Positions 1 through 5,270 of a DNA stretch of 5,270 nucleotides are shown here, one piece after another. The DNA lies in NCBI GenBank assembly GCA_028709185.1, contig JAQVXM010000043.1:1-5270 (forward strand). Reading direction: 5' to 3'. Each line of letters opens with the position of its first letter. The stretch's first letter is position 1. This DNA comes from Minisyncoccota bacterium. Its GTDB lineage: Bacteria > Patescibacteriota > Minisyncoccia > UBA6257 > XYB1-36-10. Position numbers and translations under genes: made by a program. Below the pieces are notes generated by a model. The model saw nothing but the letters and a program-made list of their open reading frames with translations. It was not told where the DNA came from and searched no databases.

Positions 1-1535
1 GACACTCCGATTTTTCTTACGAAGTTTCCCGCGCTCTTGCCGCAGTTGAAGGCGCGATTCTTTTGGTTGACGCGACTCAGGGCATTCAAGCTCAAACTCT
101 CGCCAACTTTCATTCCGCCCGTCGTTCCGGCTTAAAAATTATCGGCGTTTTAAATAAGGTCGATATGAACCCGCCTCATCTTGAAGAAATTACCGAAAAA
201 ACAGCGAAACTTATCGGCTGTCCTAAAGAAGAAATTTTGCGTGTTTCTGCCAAAACCGGGCAGGGTGTGGAAGATTTAATTAAAGCGATTATCCAAAAAA
301 TTCCGCCTCCTTTTTCGGATAAAAAATCGTCTCTCGGCGCTCTTATTTTTGATTCTGTTTATGATGATCATAAGGGCGACATCGCCCACGTCCGTGTTTT
401 TAACGGTTCTTTAAAATCCGGCGAGGAAGTTTTTTTATCTGCCGCCAACGCTTCTTTTAAAATTAAGGAAGTTGGTTTCTTTCATCCGGAAATGAAAAAA
501 TCAGAAAAAATTTCTGCCGGTGAAATCGGTTTTATAGCGACCGGTTTAAAAGATCCGGAAAAAATAAAAATCGGCGACACTGTTCTTAATAACAAATCGG
601 ATCGTCCTCTTTCCGGTTATAAAGAACCGACTCCGGTTGTTTTTGTTTCTTTTTATCCGAGTGAAGAAAGCGATTACGACGAATTAAAGCAGGCTCTAAG
701 CCGTCTTAAAATGAATGATTCATCGCTCACTTTTGAAACTGATCGAAGCGAAGTTTTGGGTCGGGGATTTAAATGCGGTTTTTTGGGACGCCTCCATTTT
801 GAAATTATTTTTGAAAGATTGAAAAGGGAATTCGGTCTTTCGCTTGTTAACAGTTTTCCTTCCGTTGCTTATATTATTAAAAAAGGCGGAAAAGAATTTA
901 ATATTTATAATCCTAAGGATTTTCCCGATGATTTTGATGAGGTTTACGAACCACTAGTTAATCTTGAAATAATTTCTCCTAATATTTTTTTAAACGGTAT
1001 TATGCAGTTGAACCGAATTTTTCACATGAAAGAAATAACTACGGAAAATTTTGACGAAGAGCATATTATCTTTAAAGCCAAAATGCCTCTGGCTGATCTT
1101 ATCCGCGATTTTGACGATAAACTTAAATCTGTTTCCGAAGGTTACGCTTCTTTTAGTTATGAATTTTCCGGTTATGAAAAAGGAGCGGTGGAAAAATTGG
1201 AAATTTTAGTTGCGGGCGAAGTTGTTTCCGGCTTGACTCGTGTAGTGGCAAAAGACGAAGTGGATTACGAAGCGAGAAAAATGGCGGAAAAATTAAAAGA
1301 TCTGTTGCCGCGCCAGCAATTTGCTCAAGCTATTCAAGGGAAAGCCCATGGCCAGATTATCGCTCGTGAAACTATTCCTGCTTTGAAAAAAGATGTTACC
1401 GGTTATTTGTATGGCGGCGACCGCACTCGTAAAATGAAATTATGGAAAAAACAGCAACGCGGCAAGAAACGTTTGAAAGCAACCGGCCGCGTAGATATCA
1501 AACCGGAAATTTTTAAAGAGCTTCTTAAAAAATAA
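1..1535 (+). CDS. lepA: Elongation factor 4 (LepA), 5'-truncated by window edge
   Basis: This is a translational GTPase that binds the ribosome and is implicated in back-translocation and in initiation or ribosome assembly. It is cytosolic and reversibly membrane-associated. The reading frame is open from the first bases: codons from position 3 read HSDFSYEVSRALAAVEG, the end of the G3 box (DTPGHxDF). The P-loop, switch I and most of G3 therefore lie upstream of the window. Counting from that His, G4 is NKVD at window residues 51-54 and G5 is SAK at 82-84. Domain II follows (ALIFDSVYDDHKGD), then the LepA-type domain with LGRGFKCGFLGRLHFEI. The LepA-specific C-terminal domain shows LPRQQF, ARETIPALKKDV and YGGDRTRKMKLWKKQ, and separates it from EF-G and TypA. 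About 510 residues are present; the family is near 600, so about 80-85 are missing. The 3' end is intact (TAA 1533-1535), and 52 bases separate it from nfo with no convincing terminator. Confidence 0.97.
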   Translation, partial: HSDFSYEVSRALAAVEGAILLVDATQGIQAQTLANFHSARRSGLKIIGVLNKVDMNPPHLEEITEKTAKLIGCPKEEILRVSAKTGQGVEDLIKAIIQKIPPPFSDKKSSLGALIFDSVYDDHKGDIAHVRVFNGSLKSGEEVFLSAANASFKIKEVGFFHPEMKKSEKISAGEIGFIATGLKDPEKIKIGDTVLNNKSDRPLSGYKEPTPVVFVSFYPSEESDYDELKQALSRLKMNDSSLTFETDRSEVLGRGFKCGFLGRLHFEIIFERLKREFGLSLVNSFPSVAYIIKKGGKEFNIYNPKDFPDDFDEVYEPLVNLEIISPNIFLNGIMQLNRIFHMKEITTENFDEEHIIFKAKMPLADLIRDFDDKLKSVSEGYASFSYEFSGYEKGAVEKLEILVAGEVVSGLTRVVAKDEVDYEARKMAEKLKDLLPRQQFAQAIQGKAHGQIIARETIPALKKDVTGYLYGGDRTRKMKLWKKQQRGKKRLKATGRVDIKPEIFKELLKK

Positions 1536-1572
1536 TTTTTAATACGGATGGATTTCCTAAAAAAATGCGTCT

Positions 1573-1581
1573 TGTTATAAT
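1573..1581 (+). promoter_or_regulatory. Extended -10 promoter of nfo-mutM, predicted leaderless
   Basis: TGTTATAAT is a perfect TATAAT hexamer (1576-1581) with the upstream TG of an extended -10 element (1573-1574). The best -35 candidate, TTCCTA at 1554-1559, is poor, as expected where an extended -10 compensates. Initiation about 7 nt after the hexamer would fall on the A of the nfo ATG at 1588. That predicts an mRNA with no 5' leader, and no Shine-Dalgarno sequence precedes this start. The transcription start is inferred. Confidence 0.65.
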
Positions 1582-1587
1582 GCTTAT

Positions 1588-2427
1588 ATGAAAATAGGAG
1601 CTCACGTTTCCGTTGCCGGAGGATTTTATAGGGGAGTGGAAAACGCGCAAAAAATCGGCGCGGAAACTTTCCAAATTTTTGGCGCCTCTCCGCGTCAGTG
1701 GCAGGCTAAAATTCCTTCGGTTTCTGAAATAAAAAAATACAGGGAAGCTTTAAAAAAATCCGGTCTTGGTCCGGTTTTTATTCATTCCGCTTATCTTGTT
1801 AATCTTGCTTCCCCGGTGTCCGACTTAAGAAAAAAATCAATTGCCAGTTTAACCGCTCATCTTAAAATTGCGGAAGCGCTCGGCGCTTTTGGATTGATTT
1901 TTCATGTCGGTTCTTCTAAAAAAATGGCCAAAGAAAAGGGGATTGATTTTATTTTTCAAGGCATAAAAGAAGTTTTAAAAAACGTTAAAGGAAAATCAAA
2001 ACTGATTTTGGAAAATGACGCCGGCGGAGGCGGCAAAGTCGGCGGATTGGAGGAAATTGCCGAGATTATTAAAAAAGTTAAATCCAATCGAATTGATATT
2101 TGCTTTGACACTGCTCACGCTTTTGAATCCGGAATGATTAAGGAATATTCCTCGGCTGAATTAAAAGATTTCTTTTCCGTTTGGGATAAAAAAATTGATC
2201 TTAAAAAAATAGCTGTCATTCACGCTAATGATTCCAAAACCGCCGCGGCTTCTCATCATGACCGCCATGCTAATATTGGTGAAGGATATATCGGCTTATC
2301 CGGATTTAAAAATTTATCAAAAGTGCCTCACCTTAAGGATATTCCTTGGATTTTGGAAGTGCCCGGATTTGACGGTAACGGTCCTGATAAAAAAAATATT
2401 GATATTCTAAAGAAAATAACAAAATAA
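1588..2427 (+). CDS. nfo: Endonuclease IV, AP endonuclease
   Basis: This is a TIM-barrel, tri-zinc AP endonuclease of base excision repair. It cleaves 5' to abasic sites and removes 3' blocking groups such as phosphates and unsaturated aldehydes. The protein has 279 residues, close to the 285 of E. coli Nfo. The N-terminus MKIGAHVSVAGG is typical of the family. All nine metal ligands known from the E. coli enzyme have counterparts at matching spacing: H66, H106, E142, D174, H177, H212, D225, H227 and E257. The family signatures FDTAHAF, HANDSK, DRHANIGEG and LEVPG are present, so the active site looks complete. The start at 1588 is fixed by the conserved KIGAHVS beginning. A TATAAT sits 6 nt before the ATG and no Shine-Dalgarno is seen. 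mutM begins 2 bases after its stop, so the two are almost certainly co-transcribed. Confidence 0.97.
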   Translation: MKIGAHVSVAGGFYRGVENAQKIGAETFQIFGASPRQWQAKIPSVSEIKKYREALKKSGLGPVFIHSAYLVNLASPVSDLRKKSIASLTAHLKIAEALGAFGLIFHVGSSKKMAKEKGIDFIFQGIKEVLKNVKGKSKLILENDAGGGGKVGGLEEIAEIIKKVKSNRIDICFDTAHAFESGMIKEYSSAELKDFFSVWDKKIDLKKIAVIHANDSKTAAASHHDRHANIGEGYIGLSGFKNLSKVPHLKDIPWILEVPGFDGNGPDKKNIDILKKITK

Positions 2428-2429
2428 AA

Positions 2430-3293
2430 ATGCCTGAACTTCCGGAAGTGGAAACAATAAAAAGAGATTTGGAAAAAGTTGTTCTGAAAAAAAAGATAAA
2501 AGAAGTGAAAGTGGAAAAGAAGAAAATAGTGCGGGGAGATGCCGCTGAATTTGTTAAGGAATTAAAAGGAGGAATGTTCGTTAAAATTTCCCGTGTCGGA
2601 AAACTTTTGATTTTTCATCTCTCGAGCGGTCTGTTTTTATTAGTGCATTTAAAAATGACCGGCCAGCTTATTTTTAAGAAAAAAGAAAAAATAACTGCCG
2701 GTGGACATAATATTTCAAATAAAGATTTGGAAAATTTGCCGAATAAGTATTCGCGCATAATTTTTACTTTTGCGGATAAAAGCCGTCTTTTTTTTAACGA
2801 CATTCGCCAGTTCGGCTATATGAAGCTGGCTAGTGAAAAAGAAAAGACGGCAATAGAAAAAAAATACGGACTCGACCCGCTTTCTTCCTCTTTTACAAAA
2901 GAATCTTTTTTGGAATTATTGGAAAATAAAAAAGGGAAAATAAAAACGTTTTTATTGAATCAGAATCTCATCGCGGGAATCGGTAATATTTACGCGGATG
3001 AAATTTGTTTTGAAGCAAAAGTCCGACCGGATAGAAAAATAGACAATCTGACAAAAAAAGAAAAAGAAAAAATATTTTTATTATGCAAATTAATTTTGAA
3101 AAAAGCGGTTAAATATAAAGGAACCACTTTTCGTGATTTTAGAAATGCCCATGGAAAGCCCGGAGGATTTTCTAAATTTCTGAAAGTTTATCAAAAAGAA
3201 AAAAGTTTATGCCCAAGTTGTCATCGGGCAAAAATAGAAAAAATGAAAGTCGGCGGACGCGGAACAAGATTTTGCCCCTACTGCCAAAAATAA
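2430..3293 (+). CDS. mutM: Formamidopyrimidine-DNA glycosylase (Fpg/MutM)
   Basis: This bifunctional glycosylase/AP lyase excises 8-oxoguanine and FaPy lesions and nicks by beta,delta-elimination. The N-terminus MPELPEVETI supplies the catalytic Pro2 and Glu3, which fixes the start at 2430. Lys58 corresponds to E. coli Lys57. The intercalating triad is M76 (in HLKMTGQL), R126 and F128 (in DIRQFG). The helix-two-turn-helix shows AGIGNIYADE at 182-191. The C-terminal zinc finger has C261, C264, C282 and C285, with R277 in its loop. At 287 residues it is longer than E. coli Fpg (269). Some 15 extra residues fall between M76 and R126, and the finger is C-x2-C-x17-C-x2-C where E. coli has x16. It follows nfo by 2 bases with no clear Shine-Dalgarno (AAAGAAAATAACAAAATAAAA), so translation probably depends on termination-reinitiation from nfo. 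It is not Nei, because the PELPEVE start and GRGT finger loop are Fpg-type. Confidence 0.97.
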   Translation: MPELPEVETIKRDLEKVVLKKKIKEVKVEKKKIVRGDAAEFVKELKGGMFVKISRVGKLLIFHLSSGLFLLVHLKMTGQLIFKKKEKITAGGHNISNKDLENLPNKYSRIIFTFADKSRLFFNDIRQFGYMKLASEKEKTAIEKKYGLDPLSSSFTKESFLELLENKKGKIKTFLLNQNLIAGIGNIYADEICFEAKVRPDRKIDNLTKKEKEKIFLLCKLILKKAVKYKGTTFRDFRNAHGKPGGFSKFLKVYQKEKSLCPSCHRAKIEKMKVGGRGTRFCPYCQK

Positions 3294-3300
3294 AAAATTA

Positions 3301-3347
3301 TTGATAACTTTTTTTATTTCTTATATACTTACTTAGCCTTTTATAAT
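3301..3347 (+). promoter_or_regulatory. Probable tandem promoters of the DsbA-like gene
   Basis: Two -10-like elements lie in the 69-base gap after mutM. The upstream one is TTGATA (3301-3306), 17 bases, then TATACT (3324-3329). Each hexamer matches 5 of 6 consensus bases at the optimal spacing, predicting a start near 3336 and a leader of about 27 nt. The downstream one is a perfect TATAAT (3342-3347) with a weak -35 (TTCTTA, 3318-3323, spacer 18), predicting a start near 3354 and a leader of about 9 nt. Neither leader contains a recognisable Shine-Dalgarno. Which element is used cannot be decided from sequence. Confidence 0.55.
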
Positions 3348-3362
3348 TAGTTCATATAAAAA

Positions 3363-4073
3363 ATGTCAGAAAACAATAAAGAACAAAACAATATTTATAT
3401 TATCGCAAGCTCCGTTATCGTTGCCGGTCTTCTTATAGCGGGAGCTGTCGTTTATGATTCCGGTCCTTCAATTAAAAATGGAGAGCAAGCAAATGTGGAA
3501 GAATCTCTCGGTGCAAAAATAGAGATATCCGTTTCTCCTGTTTCTGATTCCGATCATGTTCTCGGTAATCGAAATGCTCCGGTTAAAATATTCGAATATT
3601 CTGATCTTGAATGTCCTTATTGCGGAAGATTTCAAGAAACTATGTTGAACGATATTAAAGCTGATTATATCGATTCCGGTAAGGTTGCTTGGGTTTATCG
3701 ACACTTGCCTTTAAATAATCATGTCGGAGCAAAAAAGAAAGCGGAAGCTTCCGAATGCGTTGCTGAGCTTGGAGGTAATGAAGCTTTCTGGAAATTTGCC
3801 GATGAACTTTTCAAAAACGAGCAATTGGAGGTTTCTAAACTTTCTGAGCTTGCGAAAAGTATCGGAGTTGATGAAAAATCTTTCAGTTCTTGTCTTGAGA
3901 GTGGTAAATACATTCCTTTAATAGATGCGGAAGCGGCAGAAGCCGGAAAAAACGGTGCTGAAGGAACTCCTTTTTCTCTTGTTTTTAATGAAAAAGGATA
4001 TGTAGACACTATTCCGGGCGCTTATCCTGCGGACTTCATAAAATCTGTTTTAGATAAAGCTCTGGAAAATTAA
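3363..4073 (+). CDS. Membrane-anchored DsbA-like thiol:disulfide oxidoreductase
   Basis: This is a thioredoxin-fold protein of the DsbA/BdbD (Thioredoxin_4) type, 236 residues. A polar N-terminus (MSENNKEQNN) precedes one hydrophobic segment at about residues 11-31 (IYIIASSVIVAGLLIAGAVV). No lipobox or clear signal-peptidase site is seen, so it is probably an uncleaved anchor with the domain outside the membrane. After a linker (32-64) the fold begins at VLGNRNAPVKIFEYSD, with active site C84-P-Y-C87 and a cis-Pro loop GTP at 201-203. Cys132 and Cys177 lie in the helical insertion, in contexts usual for this family (ASECVAEL, FSSCLES), and may form a second, structural disulfide. Expected role: forming or isomerising disulfides in exported proteins. 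Direction of electron flow cannot be read from sequence, and no DsbB/VKOR partner is in the window. It has its own promoter region and ends in a strong terminator, so it is probably monocistronic. Confidence 0.88.
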   Translation: MSENNKEQNNIYIIASSVIVAGLLIAGAVVYDSGPSIKNGEQANVEESLGAKIEISVSPVSDSDHVLGNRNAPVKIFEYSDLECPYCGRFQETMLNDIKADYIDSGKVAWVYRHLPLNNHVGAKKKAEASECVAELGGNEAFWKFADELFKNEQLEVSKLSELAKSIGVDEKSFSSCLESGKYIPLIDAEAAEAGKNGAEGTPFSLVFNEKGYVDTIPGAYPADFIKSVLDKALEN

Positions 4074-4084
4074 TTTTCTCTTTT

Positions 4085-4119
4085 AAACCCGCCCTTTCTG
4101 TAAAAAGGGCGGGTTTTTT
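4085..4119 (+). terminator. Strong intrinsic terminator after the DsbA-like gene
   Basis: CCCGCCCTTT (4088-4097) pairs perfectly with AAAGGGCGGG (4104-4113) around the six-base loop CTGTAA. Flanking AAA (4085-4087) can also pair with the first three bases of the T run (4114-4119). A GC-rich stem followed by six T is a textbook rho-independent terminator. It lies 11 bases after the upstream stop codon, and its T run ends where the next gene's promoter begins. Confidence 0.95.
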
Positions 4120-4127
4120 GTTAAAAT
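4119..4127 (+). promoter_or_regulatory. Extended -10 promoter of the isomerase gene, predicted leaderless
   Basis: TGTTAAAAT combines TG (4119-4120) with TAAAAT (4122-4127), which matches 5 of 6 -10 consensus bases. The spacing to the ATG at 4134 is identical to that at nfo: 15 nt from TG to ATG and 6 nt from hexamer to ATG. This again places the expected start on the A of the ATG. Any -35 (for example TGTAAA, 4099-4104) would fall in the preceding terminator hairpin and is weak. An overlapping TATACT (4127-4132) is a less likely alternative, because it would start transcription inside the gene. Confidence 0.6.
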
Positions 4128-4133
4128 ATACTT

Positions 4134-5102
4134 ATGGAAAATCTTCTTAAAAACTTTCCGGAACAATTTTCTTTTCAACCGGAAATAACTAATCCGGAAA
4201 ATCTAAAAAAAACTGATAAATTTATTGTTGCCGGCCTTGGCGGCTCTCATCTTCCTGCTGATTTTATTAAAACGGCTAATTCTAAAATTGACCTTTTAAT
4301 TCATCGCGATTATGGTTTGCCCCGCGTTCCTGATTATTTTTTAAATGAATCTCTTATTATTTGTTCCTCCTATTCCGGCAACACCGAAGAAACGCTTGAT
4401 GTTTTTAGCGAGTCCTTGAAAAGGGGATTGAGTCTTGCTGTTATTTCCTCAGGTGGAGAACTTCTTCGACTCGCCGAAGAAAACAAAATTCCTTTTATAA
4501 AAATTCCTGCCGGTTTTCCGCCTCGCCTTGCTCTGGGTTTTTCCACTCTTGCTCTTCTTAGTTTTTTAAAAGAAGAAAAAGAAATAACTGAAATCAAATC
4601 GCTTTCCGCTGCCACGGATTTTTCTTTGCTAAAAGAAAAAGGAAAAGAACTGGCGGAAAAAATAAGAGGAAAAATTCCTGTTGTTTATTCCTCTTCTGAA
4701 AATTTTTCTTTGGCTTATTTTTGGAAAACTGTCTTAAATGAAACCGGCAAGACTCCCGCTTTTTTCAATATTTTTCCGGAATTAAATCATAATGAAATTG
4801 AAGGTTTTGATTTTTCCGATATTTCTCGCCCTCTTTCCGAAAATTTTATTTTTATTTTTTTATCAGACGCCAAAAGCCACTCGAAAATTTTAAAAAGAAT
4901 GAATATTACCCGCGAACTTTATGAGAACAGGGGATTATTTGTTATTGATGAAAATTTAATGACGGACGGCGGTGTTTGGAAAAAAATCTTCTCCTCGGTT
5001 TTACTTTCAAGCTGGCTTGCTTTTTATTTGGCTGAATTTTATGGTTCTGCCCCTGAAAAAGTTCCTCTTATTGAAGAGTTAAAAAGCTTGATGAAAAAAT
5101 AA
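4134..5102 (+). CDS. Bifunctional phosphoglucose/phosphomannose isomerase (SIS domain)
   Basis: This enzyme interconverts glucose-6-P or mannose-6-P with fructose-6-P, linking glycolysis to mannose-containing sugar precursors. It belongs to the compact archaeal-type PGI/PMI family, unrelated in length to the ~550-residue classical Pgi. It has 322 residues in two SIS domains. The first shows GLGGSHLPADF (34-44) and the phosphosugar loop SSYSGNTEET (78-87). PPRLALGF follows, with R131 equivalent to the phosphate-binding Arg of the Pyrobaculum enzyme. The second domain has LNETGK with Glu203 and ELNHNEIEGF with His219. From my memory of the Pyrobaculum aerophilum protein, these match its catalytic Glu203 and His219 in motif and spacing. 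The C-terminal PLIEELKSLMKK supplies the expected active-site Lys (K317). The ATG at 4134 has no Shine-Dalgarno and sits 6 nt after a -10-like hexamer. It is flanked by terminators on both sides, so it is a single-gene unit. Actual substrate preference is not readable. Confidence 0.9.
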   Translation: MENLLKNFPEQFSFQPEITNPENLKKTDKFIVAGLGGSHLPADFIKTANSKIDLLIHRDYGLPRVPDYFLNESLIICSSYSGNTEETLDVFSESLKRGLSLAVISSGGELLRLAEENKIPFIKIPAGFPPRLALGFSTLALLSFLKEEKEITEIKSLSAATDFSLLKEKGKELAEKIRGKIPVVYSSSENFSLAYFWKTVLNETGKTPAFFNIFPELNHNEIEGFDFSDISRPLSENFIFIFLSDAKSHSKILKRMNITRELYENRGLFVIDENLMTDGGVWKKIFSSVLLSSWLAFYLAEFYGSAPEKVPLIEELKSLMKK

Positions 5103-5104
5103 AA

Positions 5105-5141
5105 AAATACTCCGCAAACTTTTTTAGTTAGTGGAGTATTT
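5105..5141. terminator. Long hairpin between convergent genes, probable bidirectional terminator
   Basis: AAATACTCC (5105-5113) pairs perfectly with GGAGTATTT (5133-5141). The stem continues with a G-U and a C-G pair. After one A/A mismatch, AACT (5117-5120) pairs with AGTT (5126-5129) around a TTTTT loop. That gives 15 pairs in 16 stem positions. On the minus strand the hairpin is followed by a long T-rich run (complement of the A tract 5093-5107), a good terminator for the gene at 5149-5256. On the plus strand the run after it is TTTAAAAATTTT, which is weaker but plausible for the isomerase gene ending 2 bases before the hairpin. Confidence 0.8.
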
Positions 5142-5148
5142 AAAAATT

Positions 5149-5256
5149 TTAGAAAAACCAATTAATTATTAAATGCCAAAATACAATAATAGTTGAAAAG
5201 AAAAGAATAGTTAAAAAAGTTCCTGGTTCTAGTGTGGGTTTGTGTGTTGGTCTCAT
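5149..5256 (-). CDS. 35-residue single-span membrane peptide, oxidase subunit IIa-like
   Basis: This is a short complete frame on the minus strand: ATG at 5256-5254 and TAA at 5151-5149. The start is supported by a strong Shine-Dalgarno, AAGGAGAA, with AGGAG 6 nt before the ATG. The peptide begins MRPTHKPTLEPGTF, a short polar and basic N-terminus with Pro-Gly. It then forms one hydrophobic helix (about residues 14-35) ending IIVFWHLIINWFF. Layout and length match subunit IIa (CoxIIa family) of ba3-type cytochrome oxidases, a single-span peptide of about 34 residues in Thermus. From memory, the Thermus peptide carries ILVFWLGVYAVFF, which shares six of 13 aligned positions including VFW and the final FF. 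That identification is inference from a very short hydrophobic sequence. The gene itself is well supported by the SD, the complete frame and the terminator 8 bases past its stop. Upstream partners would lie beyond position 5270. Confidence 0.68.
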   Translation of the reverse strand: MRPTHKPTLEPGTFLTILFFSTIIVFWHLIINWFF

Positions 5257-5260
5257 AACT

Positions 5261-5268
5261 TTCTCCTT
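5261..5268 (-). promoter_or_regulatory. Shine-Dalgarno site of the small minus-strand gene
   Basis: The minus strand reads AAGGAGAA, with AGGAG (5267-5263) placed 6 nt before the ATG at 5256. It is the only canonical ribosome-binding site in the window and it decides the start. Its presence suggests translation from within a longer leader or operon mRNA, unlike the apparently leaderless plus-strand genes. Confidence 0.8.
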
Positions 5269-5270
5269 TT

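Noticed and set aside
63..65. TTG at 63 as a start codon for the LepA gene
   Set aside because: The same frame stays open to the left edge and encodes conserved LepA sequence (HSDFSYEVSRALAAVEG) before it, so this is an internal Leu codon.
1525..1560. Possible terminator after lepA (TTAAAAAATAATTTTTAA)
   Set aside because: It is a weak A/T-only inverted repeat with no GC stem and no proper T run. lepA transcripts may read into nfo.
2228..2410. 60-codon frame inside nfo
   Set aside because: It overlaps the fully conserved metal-binding part of nfo in another frame and has no Shine-Dalgarno or recognisable family.
3290..3318. Possible terminator after mutM (AAAAAATTAT / ATAACTTTTTT)
   Set aside because: The dyad is A/T only, contains a mismatch and leaves too short a loop. 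It also overlaps a good TTGATA -35 element, so a promoter is the better reading.
3468..4009. Antisense frames opposite the DsbA-like gene
   Set aside because: They mirror codons of a well-supported gene, show no domain signature and have no start signals.
4370..4615. 81-codon antisense frame opposite the isomerase gene
   Set aside because: Its Arg/Ser/Pro-rich composition is typical of an antisense shadow, and the sense strand carries clear SIS-domain motifs.
5238..5250. TGTGTG-rich stretch as a simple repeat
   Set aside because: It is only a few units long and is explained as codons of the small minus-strand gene (Thr-His-Lys-Pro).

Overview
The window is a compact, AT-rich bacterial segment. 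Five genes on the plus strand cover almost all of it, and one very small gene lies on the minus strand at the right edge. The gene set, the short spacers, the A/T homopolymer runs, the lysine-rich proteins and the archaeal-type sugar isomerase suggest a small-genome member of the Candidate Phyla Radiation (Patescibacteria), probably Parcubacteria-like. This is inference; the window has no rRNA or other decisive marker. All six genes end in TAA, and about 1,700 codons contain no in-frame TGA. That argues against the TGA=Gly code of Gracilibacteria/Absconditabacteria.

Layout: (1) 1-1535, elongation factor 4 (lepA), cut by the left edge and missing roughly the first 80-85 residues. (2) 1588-2427, endonuclease IV (nfo), then after only 2 bases 2430-3293, formamidopyrimidine-DNA glycosylase (mutM). 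Together they form a base-excision-repair operon. (3) 3363-4073, a membrane-anchored DsbA-like thiol oxidoreductase with its own promoter region, closed by a strong intrinsic terminator at 4085-4119. (4) 4134-5102, a SIS-domain bifunctional phosphoglucose/phosphomannose isomerase. (5) A long hairpin at 5105-5141, placed to terminate transcription from both sides. (6) On the minus strand, 5149-5256, a 35-residue single-span membrane peptide with a strong Shine-Dalgarno sequence. It resembles subunit IIa of ba3-type haem-copper oxidases.

The genes serve separate house-keeping roles: translation, oxidative DNA repair, extracytoplasmic thiol oxidation and sugar-phosphate interconversion. nfo and mutM are functionally coupled, because MutM leaves blocked 3' ends that endonuclease IV can trim. 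Two observations deserve most attention. One is the overlooked small membrane gene at the right edge, which would imply a terminal oxidase just outside the window. The other is that nfo and the isomerase gene both carry an extended -10 element exactly 15 nt upstream of the ATG, which predicts leaderless mRNAs. Apart from the right-edge gene, no start visible in the window has a recognisable Shine-Dalgarno sequence. I see no mobile element, CRISPR array, tRNA or rRNA, and no gene-free stretch over 300 bases.
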